Part shown: in pieces, positions 32,173-44,395 of the stretch
How the letters are laid out: every line of letters starts with the position of its first letter
Position numbering within the stretch: the first letter of the stretch is position 1
Assembly: GCA_043228905.1 (NCBI GenBank)
Contig: JBHGNT010000008.1
Location: 9,176,001 to 9,240,000, forward strand
DNA: 64,000 nucleotides
From: Azolla caroliniana
Lineage: Eukaryota; Polypodiophyta
Direction of reading: 5' to 3'
Translations under genes and position numbers: made by a program
Notes under the pieces: generated by a model
Told to the model about the DNA's origin: nothing
The model's database searches: none
The model's input: only the letters and a program-made list of their open reading frames with translations

Positions 32173-33450
32173 CACCAATCATGGATGGAAGATCCGGGCG
32201 GCCACTAAAGCAACGGAAGATCTATTTGCGGCTTGTCCGGATGTGACGGTGAAGATCGGGGATGTCGAGATAGACCAAAATTTCTTCGTACAAGACGAGT
32301 TCTCACATTCCGTGATCCTCGGGCAACCCTTTATCACGGCTTCACAGATGGACACAAAGGTGCTCAATAGCAATGCCGGCTTTCGCACGAATTTGGAGCC
32401 AAAGCGGAGGGAAATCCGTCCAATTCCTAACTGTGCCGGAAAATCATGAAAGGAACAAGAGAGAGCTCTTGTCCCAAACAAGGATGGATTTTTAGAGCGG
32501 ACTATTGCGGAGTGGGGAAGTGATAGTCTGAGAAGCCCCGATACCCCACACAAGAAGAAAACTCTCGGAGCAAAACAAGTACGAATCGGTCCGGATGGGG
32601 CATCTATGTACACAGCCATAACCGGAGGAATGAAGAAAGGATACCGAAAAGTGGAGGATAAGTTACGGTCGGCATCAATAATAAAAGAAGATGAAGAAAT
32701 CGTGGGAATAGTCGAAGAAGTGTTCTATGGGAGCACGCTACAACGGCTTGAAGAGCTCGCGAAAGATACAAGCCAGGGAGACCAGGTAGTCCCGGTGGAA
32801 TCGGTCGAGATGTATGAGGTCATTGTGAAAATGGGGTCGGATGCGCTCCGCAAAGAAGAAGCAATGGTAAGTACGAAGAAGGTGAAATCGGTCGCGGGAC
32901 CGTTACCCGCCGATAGAGAACAAAAGAGGAAAGAAGTCTCGGGGGATCCGACACTTCAGAAGTCCATGGATATCGGACATGCCTTCACGGATGAGACCCG
33001 GAAGAAACTTGGGATTGGTGGAGGTGGTTTCCTTTTACAAAATGAAGAAGAACGATTCCGAGGGATGTTGGAACAACATGGCAAAGCATTTGCATTCACA
33101 TTGAAGGAGATAGGGTCGTTTGACCCGAAGATAGTGGAGTCGATGGTGATCTTCACGATTGACCATGTGTCGTGGAACCTGAAGCCGATTCCGGTGCCAC
33201 GGGCGCATATTCCGAAAGTCATCGACTTGCTCATGGAGAAGGTGGCGATGGGGATTCTAGAGCCATCAAACGCTCCGTACTCAAATCGATGGTTTACGGT
33301 TCCGAAGAAGAATGGGTCACTCCGATTTATTCAAGATTTGCAACCGGTGAACAAGGTCACGATCCGGAACCCCGGAGTCGGTCCGATAGTGGACGAATTT
33401 GCGGAAGCATTTGCCGGTCGCGTGATATATTCCATCAGAGACCTAGACTC
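32173..33450 (+). pseudogene. Element O protease end and RT N-terminal half
   Basis: Continues the protease after G: TNHGWKIRAATKATEDLF, SVILGQPFITASQMDTKV. A frameshift follows near 32390, and the open frame of 32606 carries a spacer (YRKVEDKLRSASIIKEDEE) and then RT entry motifs: PIPVPRAHIPKVIDLLMEK, YSNRWFTVPKKNGSLRFIQD, PVNKVTIRNPGVGPIVDEF, VIYSIRDLD. The frame is cut by E at 33450 in the RT palm and resumes at 45061. Confidence 0.85.
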
Positions 33451-33892
33451 TGTTAGGAAACAGGTCCTTCCAGATGGTGAAGACCCGGTGAGAACCGGAT
33501 GAAGAGTACCCGGCTACGGAGAGCCGGATGGTGCAGACCCGGTGAGAACCGGATGAAGAGTACCCGGCTACGGAGAGCCGGATGGTGCAAACCCGGTGAG
33601 AACCGGATGACGAGTACCTGGAAATGGAAGACCCGGTGAGAACTAGATGACGAGTACCCGGAAACGGAAGACCCGGTGAGAACCAGATGACGAGTACCCG
33701 GCAAGCGCCGGATGATGCAGGCCCGGTGAGAAGTGCTCACCGGATGAAGAGACATATTCGTAAATATGTTTCTGAGAGTCCATCGTGGCTATATTTGTAA
33801 ATAACGAAAAGTCATATTAGTATAAATATGACTTAGGGCAAACTTTAGTAATGAGTTGTTGTCATTCTTGTTTGCGTAAGATCAGAGCGCGT

Positions 33893-34576
33893 TGTCGTGA
33901 AGATTTTCGTCCACGAGCGGAAACCCGAGCAACGAGAGCCAAAGAGCGATGTGCAACATTGAACACGTACATAATGTATTTGTAATAATAATAAGGGTAA
34001 AGGGTATGGTGCTAGAAATGCCCCATAACATCCCTAAGGTATAAAGGTGGTGTGGTCTTTTGCGCACATCCACGCGAGAGAGAGAGAGAGGTACTATGCG
34101 GTACATAGGTACCTAGTTGTTTGTGAGGAGGTGGGAGTTAAGGGGGCCATCAATCTCACCCTCCCCAAATAAAGACAAATATCCTCTTTGAATGAAAGGG
34201 GATATTTAGTCTCGCTTTTGTAAACGGTCTTCCTTCCTTGTGTTATAAAAGGAGAGGGAAGGCACCATTGTGAGGGTTGCCTATTTTGAGTGTGCGAGGT
34301 ATACCACATAGGTCGAGCGTTAGGGTTAGGGTTAGGGTTTCGAGTAGTCGTTTGGTGCGGCCTATGCGGCCACCATTTTGTAATCGTTCATTTCGTTTTA
34401 ATACATCTTGTTGATCGTCTTGTCTCCATCTTCCTCTTGTTCGATCTAATCTCTTGTTCATTCTTCTTCTTCTTGAGCAAAGCTTCCATTCCATGTCCGA
34501 TTCCTTCTCCTCTACTCCTTAGTCCAAGACCCCCGTGGTCCCGCCCTTCTCCACGCACGCGCGTAGCAACGCGACA
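33893..34576 (+). repeat. 5' LTR of D
   Basis: Starts TGTCGTGAAG and ends AACGCGACA. TATAAAA at 34244-34250. Contains TTAGGG repeats at 34319-34340 and a GA run at 34075-34090. The 3' LTR (37986-38672) matches along its length. Confidence 0.93.
34319..34340 (+). repeat. (TTAGGG)3 telomere-like block in D LTR
   Basis: Three TTAGGG units followed by TTT, about 75 bp downstream of the TATA box and so inside the transcribed part of the LTR. The same block is at 38415-38436 in the other LTR. The unit is TTAGGG, not the TTTAGGG seen in the NAL1 intron. Confidence 0.9.
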
Positions 34577-34580
34577 TATT

Positions 34581-34597
34581 TGGTGAACCCGACGTGA
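34581..34597 (+). promoter_or_regulatory. Primer binding site of D
   Basis: TGGTGAACCCGACGTGA, 4 nt after the 5' LTR; identical to B. Confidence 0.85.
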
Positions 34598-34620
34598 AGA
34601 GGCGGCAAGGGAGGAAGGAG

Positions 34621-36893
34621 ATGGAAGCCGGAGACATCGCGGAAGTAATTACGAGAATGGCAAGGGATTTCGGAAGAAGGAGAGGAAGACGGGAAGAGGC
34701 ATACAAGTACGATCGACACGAGTTCGATCTATGGGTGTCGTCGGCAAAGGCTCCTCGAAGCGCAATGAAGGCATTCCGGGAGTTCGATCTCCGGTTTTCC
34801 CAACTTTCGGTCCGGGATCAAGAATCGGTGGGGGTGGACAAGGTCCCACTATTCTTGAAGTTGGTCAACGAAAGGGGAAGAATGGCCATTTTTCCCTACC
34901 TCGAAGACGATGAAGGGGCATACGGCCTCACCGAAGATTGGAACGAGGTGGAATGGGCGTGCATACAATGCGATGAGAGGCGGTCGGCCACAACGCGGCG
35001 CGCGAGCGGCGGAGAAGAGAGAGCGACGACCGACTACGCACTACCGCCGGAAGAGAGCTCAACGCAAATCGGTTCGAAGAAGCTCGACATCGAAGCCTTG
35101 GTGCGGGAAGCGTACGAGATCGTAGAGGCACAAATCGAAGCCGAAGAAGGGCTTATTGCGGAGTCGGGGCCGAGCGGATCGGAGGATGAGGAGGCCGAAA
35201 GAGAATGGTACATTGGTACCACGGGAGAGGGTGTGAGACAAGCCACCCTCTCGACATGCGGAGAAAGATCGATCGAGGACAAGGTCGGGGACAGTGAGGC
35301 GGCGATCGCCAGTTCGAGCGGACATGAGGGAGTTCGGGCATGGAGGCCCGAAACATCGAGCGGGAAGAAGACGGGCAGTGGTGCCGGGACCTTACGCACA
35401 CCGGGCCTAGAGACTCCGGCAACCGGCCCGAGAGCCGGTGTGAGACCTAGAGTGACGGGCGGCAAGGCGGCAAGGCGGGCGACCACAATGGTGACATGGG
35501 AGAGGGTACGGAAAGAGCGACTCTCTCGTCTTGCGGTGAATGGACGGCCATGGAGGTCGGTAACTACGGATTCAGGACATGGCGGCCCGAAACATCGAGT
35601 GAGGAGGAGACAAGCGGCGGTGCCGCGACCTTACACACACCGGCCCTAGAGTCACCGGCGGTCGGCCCGATTGCCGGCGTGAGACCTAGAGTGACGGGCG
35701 GTGGCGGCGGCAAGGCGGGCGATCGAGACAACGGTAAGGAGACCGTGGAAGAGGAGGCGGCAAGCATAATTGATGCTTGCATATACGGAGGCGGGGTAGC
35801 CACGGACGGCGATGTCCGAATGGAGGTGGCTATGGGCATAGCATCGACGAGCGGCGGCGTTGCTACCTTACACGCACCGGTTCAAGAGACCCCGGCGGCC
35901 GGCCCGAGTGCCCGCGTGAGACCAAGGGTAACGAACAGTGGCGGTGGCAAGGCGGGCGACCACGGTGACGATGTGGGAGAGGGTGCGGAGCGAGCGACCC
36001 TCTCGACTTGTGGAAAGAGGACGGCCATGGATGAGGCCGATATCTACGGAGCAATGGACGCCACTTCGAGAGTGGGCGAAAGTTTCGGGACGCGGTTGCC
36101 CGAAACGTTCTATGAGGATTTCGCGAGCATACTCAAGGGTTACGAAATCAAGGAAGAAGAGGAGACGAGCGGCGGTGCCGCGACCTTCCACACACCGGTC
36201 CTAGAGACTCCGGCAACCGGCTCGAGAGCCGGTGTGAGACCTAGAGAGACAGACGGTGGCGGCGGCAAGGCGGGCAACCGAAATGACGAAGAGGAGGGTT
36301 GTAGCAGATGGAGGCGAGATCCCTTGACACCGGGGCCGGAGACTTCGGCAGTTGCGCCCGAGCGCGGACATAAGACCGGGGAGATGGGCGGTGGGCGTGA
36401 GGATGAGAGGCCCGGAGTAGGCACGTGCGAAAAGACCGAAGGAGAGGTCCGGAGCGGCATCGAGGAGCGAGTCGGGAACCGACCCGACCAAAAGATGAGC
36501 CGGTCGGTAATCCGACCCGACCGGGAGGCGGAGCAGAAGAAGAGTGAAGCGGGGGCCGGTCAACCGGGCCCGAACCGAAGGAAGCCGACAAGACCGGGAT
36601 TGCTTGATCGATTCGTAGCTGGGCACGACGAGTACGGGTCGGTGAGAGGCCGAGAGCAAGAGGAGCCCTCCACACCTATGCTTGGGAATTCGGCGGTTGC
36701 GGATCAACGGAAGACCGAAGAGATGTCGGGTGGCGGCGAGGAGTTGGAAGACAATGCGGAATTGGGTACCGGAGCGGATGCCCGGTGTGGGAAGGACGAA
36801 GAGACCAACGCGGAGGTCGGGTCTACGACGGATGAGCGTGAAGTGAAGCATGCACTACGGCCGGCGGAGGGTCAAGGAACAAGCATGCACTAG
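34621..36893 (+). pseudogene. Element D gag remnant fused to a repeat-rich disordered protein
   Basis: From ATG 34621. The first ~100 residues keep a shortened O-type gag (FDLWVSSAKAPRSAMKAF, DLRFSQLSVRDQESVGVDK). An acidic, Gly/Arg/Thr-rich stretch follows, with four copies of a TLHTP-LETPA-GP-AGVRPRVTGG module at about 35388, 35629, 35868 and 36183, and ATLSTCGE phrases between them. A frameshift near 35465 moves the reading from the first frame to the frame open to 36893 (TAG). No enzyme motif is visible. No known function is claimed. Confidence 0.7.
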
Positions 36894-37985
36894 GGGGCGC
36901 ATCAACGAGTGACCGGAAACGGTGGACCGATTGAGCCTTTGAGAGGCGAGGACTCGGTGGTGGACCGAGAGTGGGAGGAACCCTCCACACCTACCCGTGA
37001 GGCATCGACGGTCGCGGATCGAAAGAAGAATGAAGAAACGGTGGGTGGTGGTGAGGAGTTGGAGACCGACGCGGAGGTCGGGTCTACGGAGGAAGCGCGA
37101 CATGAGACGCATGCAATACGGCCGGTGGAGGGCCAAGACACAAGCATGCATACGGCGAATGGGGGACAACGATTGACCGACGATGACGGTCGGGTCAAGC
37201 CTTCGAGAGGCAAGCACAGGACGAAGGACGGCGCGGCGAAACACCAAGACCGACGACATGGGCCGAGCGCAATCGGCATGAGCGGAGAGTCGTGTCTTGA
37301 GAACCGAAGAAGGTGCGCGGAGAGCAACGGGCTACGCGCCGGGAAGAGAAAGCGCGGCTTCCCGGAGGGCATGCAAGGCCAAGAGGGCCAAGAGGGCGCA
37401 AGTCGAGGCGAAGCGGTAATGAGAGCCTCGAGGGACACCGACACGGAGGTCGGGATGACAGTACGCTCTACCGCGAGAGAGCACGGCGAACAACGGGGAA
37501 AGCCTACGGAAGGCAAGCGAGGAGCGGAGAGAGTCGGCACGCCGAGGTGTGCGGCATGCAAAGGGCGGAATCCAGCATGCGACCGAGAGCACATCCGGAG
37601 GATATACGAGGCGGACAAAGGAAGAGCAACCGGGTCGGCGATGGCGTTCGGGAGGACCGAACGGGGAGGAAAGCACAGGCATCAGATACGGCGAGTCGGA
37701 TGTAGTCGGTGGTTCAAGGACCCACGGTGAACGTGGCGGATCGGGTGGAGGCAACGACTCGGCGAACATCATCGAGGGTGGCGGATCGGATGGCACCGAC
37801 GGTTCGAGACCATTCGGCGAGGATGGTGGACCGGAAGGCGGCAATGGTTCGTGTGAACTGGAAGAAAAAACCAGGCGGGCCCACGAGGACGCTAAGGACT
37901 CGGTCGGTCGTCGTGGCCTAAAATCTCGTGTTCTTTCCCCTATGTTTTGGCACATACCAGAGGATGTGCGGTTAGGTGGGGCGGA
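36894..37985 (+). pseudogene. Element D second repeat-rich coding stretch
   Basis: Same frame as before the TAG at 36891, open to 37730, then readable in another frame to about 38000. It repeats the previous block: EEPSTP, GGGEELE, AEVGST and RPVEGQDTSMH match 36660-36893 (RPAEGQGTSMH). The rest is basic, with KRKRGFPEG and a CAACKGRNPACD cysteine cluster near 37552-37587. The tract before the 3' LTR is Gly/Ser-rich. Probably a tandem expansion of one ancestral unit. Confidence 0.6.
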
Positions 37986-38672
37986 TGTTGTGAAGATTTT
38001 CGTCCACGAGCGGAAACCCGAGCAACGAAAGCCAAAGAGCGATGTGCAACGTTGCACACGTACATAATGTATTTGTAATAATAATAAGGGTAAAGGGTAT
38101 GGTGCTAGAAATGCCCCATAACATCCCTAAGGTATAAAGGTGGTGTGGTCTTGTGCGCACATCCACGCGAGAGAGAGAGAGAGAGGTACTATGTGGTACA
38201 TAGGTACCTAGTTGTTTGTGAGGAGGTGGGAGTTAAGGGGGGCATCAATCTCACCCTCCCCAAATCAAGGCAAATATCCCCTTTGAATGAAAGGGGATAT
38301 TTTAGTCTCGCTTTTGTAAATGGTCTTCCCTCCTTGTGCTATAAAAGGAGAGGGAAGGCACCATTGCGAGCATTGCCTATTTTGAGTGTGCGAAGTATAC
38401 CACATAGGTCGAGCGTTAGGGTTAGGGTTAGGGTTTCGAGTAGTCATTTGGTGCGGCCTATGCGGCCACCATTTTGTAATCGTTCATTTCGTTTTAATCC
38501 ATCTTGTTGATCGTCTTGTCTCCATCTTCCTCTTGTTCGATCTAATCTCTTGTTCATTCTTCTTCTTCTTGAGCAAAGCTTCCATTCCATGTCCGATTCC
38601 TTCTCCTCTACTCCTTAGTCCAAGACCCCCGTGGTCCCGCCCTTCTCCACGCACGCACGTAGCAACGCGACA
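37986..38672 (+). repeat. 3' LTR of D
   Basis: 687 bp; starts TGTTGTGAAG (5' LTR TGTCGTGAAG) and ends GCGACA. Confidence 0.93.
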
Positions 38673-39005
38673 ACGTAACTGTGTACAGAGAGAGAGAGAG
38701 AAACAAAGAGGTTGTTGCCTCTGTTGTAACCGCCGCCTGTGGCGAAGATAGAAAGCTCGAGGTTGTTGCCTCGGTGCTTTACTATTGTACACTGTAACAT
38801 AGTGATAGTTTGCAGCCTGTGGCCTACCGTGGTTTTTCCCTAGTTTGGGTTTTCCACGTAAACGTCCAGTGTACTCTTCTCTTCACTGTGTCGTGCATTC
38901 ATTCCCCGTTTTCTGTGTTTGATTCTAAGCTCGGTTGTGGCCGAGCGATGTTCATCGGAGCGTGTAGTTCCTGTCAAGTGGTATCAGAGCAAAACGACAC
39001 AGAAA

Positions 39006-42000
39006 ATGGACGATTCGTTAGGAGGCATGGTCAAGCTCACCGGCTCCAACTATTCGGTGTGGAAGTCGAAGATGAGGGACATGCTCATGGTTAAAGATCT
39101 TTGGTTGCCGGTTCAATTCGGGGACAAGAGACCGGACAAAATCGACGCCACGATATGGGAGGTGATGCACATGAAGACAACGGCGTACATTCGATGCTTC
39201 ATCGACATGAGCCTATACAACAACTTCAATGAAGACAGCAAGGCTCATGAGCTCTGGGAGAAGATCGGCATCATGTTTCAAAACAAAAATGTTGTTAATC
39301 AGGTTTCGGTATTCCGGAAGCTAGTAAGACTCCGGTACCAAGATGGCTCCAGCATGGCGGAGCACATGAATGCCTTCCAGGGGCTGATCCACCATGCAAC
39401 ATCATTGGAAGTACCTCTCGTCGATGAGGTACTAGCGCTACTCCTGCTCGGTTCCCTCCCGGATAGCTGGGAGACTTGGTTGTCACTTTGGGCAACGCCG
39501 GGCCGGAAGGGAAACGGTTATCCCTAGCAAGAGTGAATTCGAGCTTGCTAGATGAGGAGGCGCGTCGGAAAGATAAGGATACAAGCTCCGACTCCAAAGC
39601 GCTCCTTACCGAATCAGAATGCGGAAGACATAGAAACCGTAGTACCCACAACCGGGAAAAGTTGGGAACACGGTCAAAGTCAAGGGGGAGGCCTACTTGC
39701 TTCTATTGCGGCAAGCCGGGATACTTCCAGAAGAACTATCGGCATTTCTGTAAAGACAAGGAAACCGACGGTACCGATTCGAAGCGGACACCGGCAATCG
39801 CGGCAAGTGAAGAAGAGTTGATGCTCATCACCGAGGAGACTGAGATAAACCTTGCCGGCAACGAGATGACCTGGGTGGTCGACTCCGGAGCGTCATTCCA
39901 CCTTACCCCGGACTGGAAATGCTTCTCATCCTACTCAGCCGGTGATCACGGCTGTGTCCGGATGGGGAATGAAGGTACATGCCGAATTGTCGGCATAGGA
40001 GACGTGTGGCTGACAATGCCAACCGGATGCAAGCTGCTGCTGAAGGATGTCCGAAACGTTCCAGAGGTTCGTCTGAACCTGATATCCGCCGGTCGGCTAG
40101 ATGATGAAGGCTACACGGGTAGCATCTGGAACGGTGTTATGAAGTTCAGCAAAGGGAGCCTGATTGTGGCTCGGGCCCGGAAGGTAAACACGTTGTACCT
40201 AATGAATGCCCGGTTATGCCCAGAAGACGTGAATGTAGCATCCGACATTGCCGGTGTGTTGTGGCACAAGAGGCTGTGTCACATGAGCGAGAAGGGGATG
40301 AAGAGGCTTGCAGACGACAACCTCATTCCAGTGAAGAACGTGCACTTGGAGAAGTGCACTGATTGTCTGGCCAGTAAACAAAACCGGACCTCCTTCCGAT
40401 CGAGGCCACCGATGAGACGTAATGCACCACTGGAGTTGGTGCATACTGATGTATGTCAAGTGGACACGAAGTCACATGCCGGATCGCAGTACTTCGTGAC
40501 GTTCATAGATGATCACAGCCGGAAGTTGTGGGCCACACCATTGAAGACAAAGGATCAGGTGTTATCCGTCTTCAAAGAGCTCCACGCGAGAGTGGAAAGA
40601 GAAACCGACCGGAAGCTGAAGGCGGTTCGAGCAGATAAATGAGGTGAATACCGGGGGCAATTCGAGGAGTAATGTCATTCGAAGGGAATACGGCTCGAAT
40701 TTACCGTGCCGAAGACGCCGGAACTAAACGGGTTGGCCGAGAGGATGAACCGAACCATAATGGAGAGGGTCCGGAGTATGCTGGCACATGCAAAACTACC
40801 CAAGAAGTTTTGGGCTGAGGCACTGTCGACGGCAACATATGTGATAAACAGATCACCCTCAGTACCCTTGGACGGAGACACACCGCAGAGAGTATGGACC
40901 GGTAAGGAAGTGTCCTACCGGCATCTGAAGGTGTTCGGGTGTCTTGTGTACGTGCATGATGCTAAGGACCGGAGAGGAAAGTTAGATCCAAAGACCCGGC
41001 CATGCATATTCCTCGGGTACGGCGACGATGAGTTCGGCTACCGAGTGTGGGACCTGGTCGACAAGAAGGTATTCCGGAGTCGAGATATTATCTTCATGGA
41101 GGACAAGACGCTCATTGACTGGGAGTCGGAGAAGAAGATAATGAACTCCGAGTCGACCGGTAAGGATCGATTCTACGATGAGCAGACCCAACCGGCAAGA
41201 GACCGGTTAGCACTCGAGGAACCAGCCGGTTATGGTTAGGATACCGAACTGGCAGAAGAAGAAGTAGAGGAAGCTGGAACCGGAACCGGCCAAGACCCCG
41301 AATCGGATTCAGTTGAAGAGCAAATGGAGGAGCTGGTTACCGAAGCCCAGAGACGGAGATATCCTCTCAGAGAGAGAAGGGCCCCCCGGAGATTTCCGGA
41401 TGCAGAGCATGTGCTGCTAACCGATGAGGGGGAGCCAAAAAGCTTCGAAGAAGCGAAGGATGAAACCCACAGCCGAAAATGGTTAAGTGCCATGTAGGAT
41501 GAGATGGATTCCCTGCATGAGAACCATACGTACGAATTGGTGGAGTTGCCGAAAGGAAAGCGGGCACTCCGAAATAAGTGGGTGTACAACTTGAAACCGG
41601 GAGATGCCGGCAAACCCCCGAGATACAAAGCCAGGATCTTGGTGAAGGGGTTCCAGCAGAAGTAGGGCGTGGACTTCGACGAGATATTTGCCCTGGTGGT
41701 AAAGATGACCTCCATCCGGACGATGCTGAGTATAGCGGCAAGCATGGACCTCGAGGTAGAGTAGCTAGCCGTGAAGACGGCATTCCTTCACAATGACCTC
41801 GAAGAGGAGAACTACATGGAAGGATTCGTGGAGAAAGGGTAGGAGCACCTGGTATGCCGGTTGAAGAAGAGCTTGTACGGACTGAAGCAGGCTCCCCGAC
41901 AATGGTACTGGAAGTTCGGCTCCTTCATGACCGATCAAGGGTACCACAAGACACAGGCTGACCACTGTGTGTTTGTGAAGAAGTTTGAAGGAGGCGACTT

Positions 42001-42464
42001 CCTGATATTCCTTATGTACGTGGACGACATGTTGATCGTCGGACGGGACCAAGCCAAAATACGGATGCTAAAGAAGGCTCTTAACCGAACCTTCTCAATG
42101 AAATACTTCGGTCCGGCACGACAGATGTTGGGGATGCATATCATCCGGAAATGGCCAACAAAGCAATTGTGGTTGTCGCAGGAGAAGTACGTGACAAAGG
42201 TGCTTCAGCGGTTCAACATGTTGGAAGCGAAACCGGTCGGATCGACACTCCCGGCAAACTGTAGATTATCTGGTAAGCAAAGCCGGAAGACGAAAGAAGA
42301 GAAGGCCGATATGATGAAGGTTCCATATGCCTCTGCCGTCAGGAGCTTGATGTACACAATGGTGTGTACCCGACCGGATATAGGATACGCAGTCGGAGTG
42401 GTGAGCCGGTTTATGTGCAATCCAGGCAAGGAGCACTAGAACGCAGTCAAATGGATACTCCGGT
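39006..42464 (+). pseudogene. Copia E gag to RT, first segment
   Basis: Gag from ATG 39006 is close to F (KLTGSNYSVWKSKM). The frame shifts near 39475. In the zinc knuckle the His and the last Cys are both Tyr (CFYCGKPGYFQKNY), so it cannot bind zinc normally. Protease VVDSGASFHLT (about 39880), pre-integrase LWHKRLCHMSEKG and integrase VHTDVCQVD, FIDDHSRKLW follow; stops lie at 40640 and about 40670. The integrase end and linker run to 41239. RT then has stops at 41237, 41495, 41663, 41762 and 41840, YVDD is kept (LMYVDDMLIV, about 42010), and the frame ends at NAVKWILR, where the inverted piece begins. Confidence 0.9.
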
Positions 42465-43317
42465 TCCGGTTCTAGCTTCCTCTACTTCTTCTTCTGCCGG
42501 TTCGGTATCCTCACCGTAACCGGCTGGTTCTTCGAGTGCTAACCGGACTCTTGCCAGTTGGGTCTGCTCATCCTAGAATCGATCCTTACCGGTCGACTCG
42601 GAGTTCATTATCTTCTTCTCCGACTCCCAGTCGGCGAGCGTCATGTCCTCCATGAAGATAATATCTCGACTACGGAATACCTTCTTGTCGACCAGGTCCC
42701 ACAATCGGTAGCCAAACTCATCGTCGTCGTAACCGAGGAATATGCATGGCCGGGTCTTTGGATCTAACTTTCCTCTCCGGTCCTTAGCAACATGCACGTA
42801 CACGAGACACCCGAACACCTTCAGATGCCGGTAGGACACTTCCTTACCGGTCCATACTCTCTGCGGCGTGTCTCCGTCCAAGGGTACTGAGGGTGATCTG
42901 TTTATCATATATGTGACCGTCGACAGTGCCTCAGCCCAAAACTTCTTGGGTAGTTTTGCATGCGCCAGCATACTCCGGACCCTCTCCATTATGGTCCGGT
43001 TCATCCTCTCGGCCAGCTCGTTTAGTTCCGGCGTCTTCGGCACGGTAAATTCATGCCGGATTCCCTTCGAACGACATTACACCTCGAACTGCCCCCGGTA
43101 TTCACCTACGTTATCTGCTCAAACCGCATTCAGCTTCCGGCCGGTTTCTCTTTCCACTCTCGCGTGGAGCTCTTTGAATACAGATAGCACCTGATCCTTC
43201 GTCTTCAACGGTGTGGCCCATAGCTTCCGGCTGTGATCATCTATGAACGTCACGAAGTACTGCAATCCGGCATGTGACTTCGTGTCCACTTGACATACAT
43301 CAGTATGCGCCAACTCC
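42460..43317 (-). pseudogene. Inverted copia integrase fragment inside E
   Basis: The minus strand reads HTDVCQVDTKSHAG, FVTFIDDHSRKLW, then TPELNELAERMNRT, FWAEALSTVTYM, VFGCLVYVHVAKDRRG and KKVFRSRDIIFM. This matches the forward integrase of E at about 40435-41290. It lacks the stop present at 41237 in E, and other bases differ, so it came from a different copy. It joins at CCGGT (42460-42464) and CTCC (43314-43317), short words shared by both sides. Confidence 0.88.
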
Positions 43318-44385
43318 TTCATGACCGATCAAGGGTACCACAAGACACAAGCTGACCACTGTGTTTGTAAAGAAGTTTGAAGGAGGCGACTTCCTGATAC
43401 TCCTTCTGTACGTGGACAACATGTTGATCGTTGGACGGGACCAAGCCAAAATACGAATGCTGAAGAAGGCTCTCAACCAGACCTTCTCAATGAAAGAATT
43501 GGGTCCGGCACGACAGATGTTGGGGATGCATGTCATCTAGAACCGGCCAACGAAGCAATTGTGGTTGTCACAGGAAAGTACGTGACAAAGGTGCTTCAGG
43601 GGTTCAACATGTTGGAAGCGAAACCGGTCGGATCGACACTCCCGACAAACTGCAGATTATCCGGTAAGCAAAGCCCGAAGACGAAAGAAGAGAAGGCTGA
43701 TATGATGAAGGTTCCATATGCCTCTGTCGTCCGGAGCTTGATGTACGCAATGGTGTGTACCCGACCGGATATAGGATACGCAGTTAGAGTGGTGAGCCGG
43801 TTTATGAGCAATCCCGGCAAGCAGCACTGGAACGCAGTCAAATGGATACTCTGGTACTTGAAGGGCACTTCGAATATGTGTCTCCGATTCGGTTCCGGAA
43901 AACCTCAACTTGACGGTTTTACCGATTCGGACATGTCGGCTGATGTGGATACCAGCCGGTCCACATCCAGGTATGTAATGACATATGCAGGGGGAGCTGT
44001 TTCGTGGCAGTCGAGGTTGCAGAAGACAGTTGCGTTGTCAACCACGGAGGCGAAGTACATGGCGGCTCTGGAAGTCGGCAAGGAAATATTATGGATGAAG
44101 GACTTCATCGGAGAGCTCGGTATCCGGCAAGATGAATATCGCCTCTATTGCAACAGTCAAAGTGCCATCCACCTTGCTAAGAATGCGGCCTACCATTCCC
44201 GGACGAAGCATATCCAGGGTAGGTATCACTAGATCCGGGAAAGAGTAGATGACCAGGAGTTCGCGCTGACAAAGATCCACACGGCCAAGAACGGGTCAGA
44301 TATGCGGACCAAAGCACTGATACCCGACAAGCTGGATGCATGCCGGAAGCGGATCGGACTAGTAAGACATCCCATGCCGGAGTGA
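43314..44385 (+). pseudogene. Copia E RT end (second copy) and RNase H
   Basis: Restarts at SFMTDQGYHKTQADH, repeating 41919-42464 in 43314 to about 43856, then continues through the rest of RT and RNase H (GFTDSDMSADVDTSRST, GGAVSWQSRLQ, LSTTEAKYMAA, RTKHIQGRYH) with stops at about 43539 and 44230. The RT box here is YVDN, not YVDD. The final stop TGA at 44383-44385 directly precedes the polypurine tract. Confidence 0.88.
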
Positions 44386-44395
44386 AGGGGGAGTT

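Larger units (their letters stand above)
33893..38672 (+). mobile_element. Element D: TR-GAG-type nonautonomous element of the O family
   Basis: 4780 bp with LTRs 33893-34576 (684 bp) and 37986-38672 (687 bp). Flanks are GCGT (33889-33892) and ACGT (38673-38676), one mismatch; undisturbed relatives of this E sequence at 14930 and 24590 read GCGCGTAAC. Primer site 34581-34597 matches B; the polypurine stretch GTTAGGTGGGGCGGA (37971-37985) matches B and resembles O. There is no protease, RT or integrase. The 3.4 kb interior codes for a gag remnant and long low-complexity repeats, so it must use enzymes from a relative. Confidence 0.92.
33451..38976 (+). repeat. 5' LTR of E, split by D
   Basis: Pieces 33451-33892 and 38677-38976, about 738 bp in total, against 665 bp for the 3' LTR. 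The extra length is in the U3 CCGGTGAGAACCGGATGA minisatellite (33480-33720). Confidence 0.9.
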
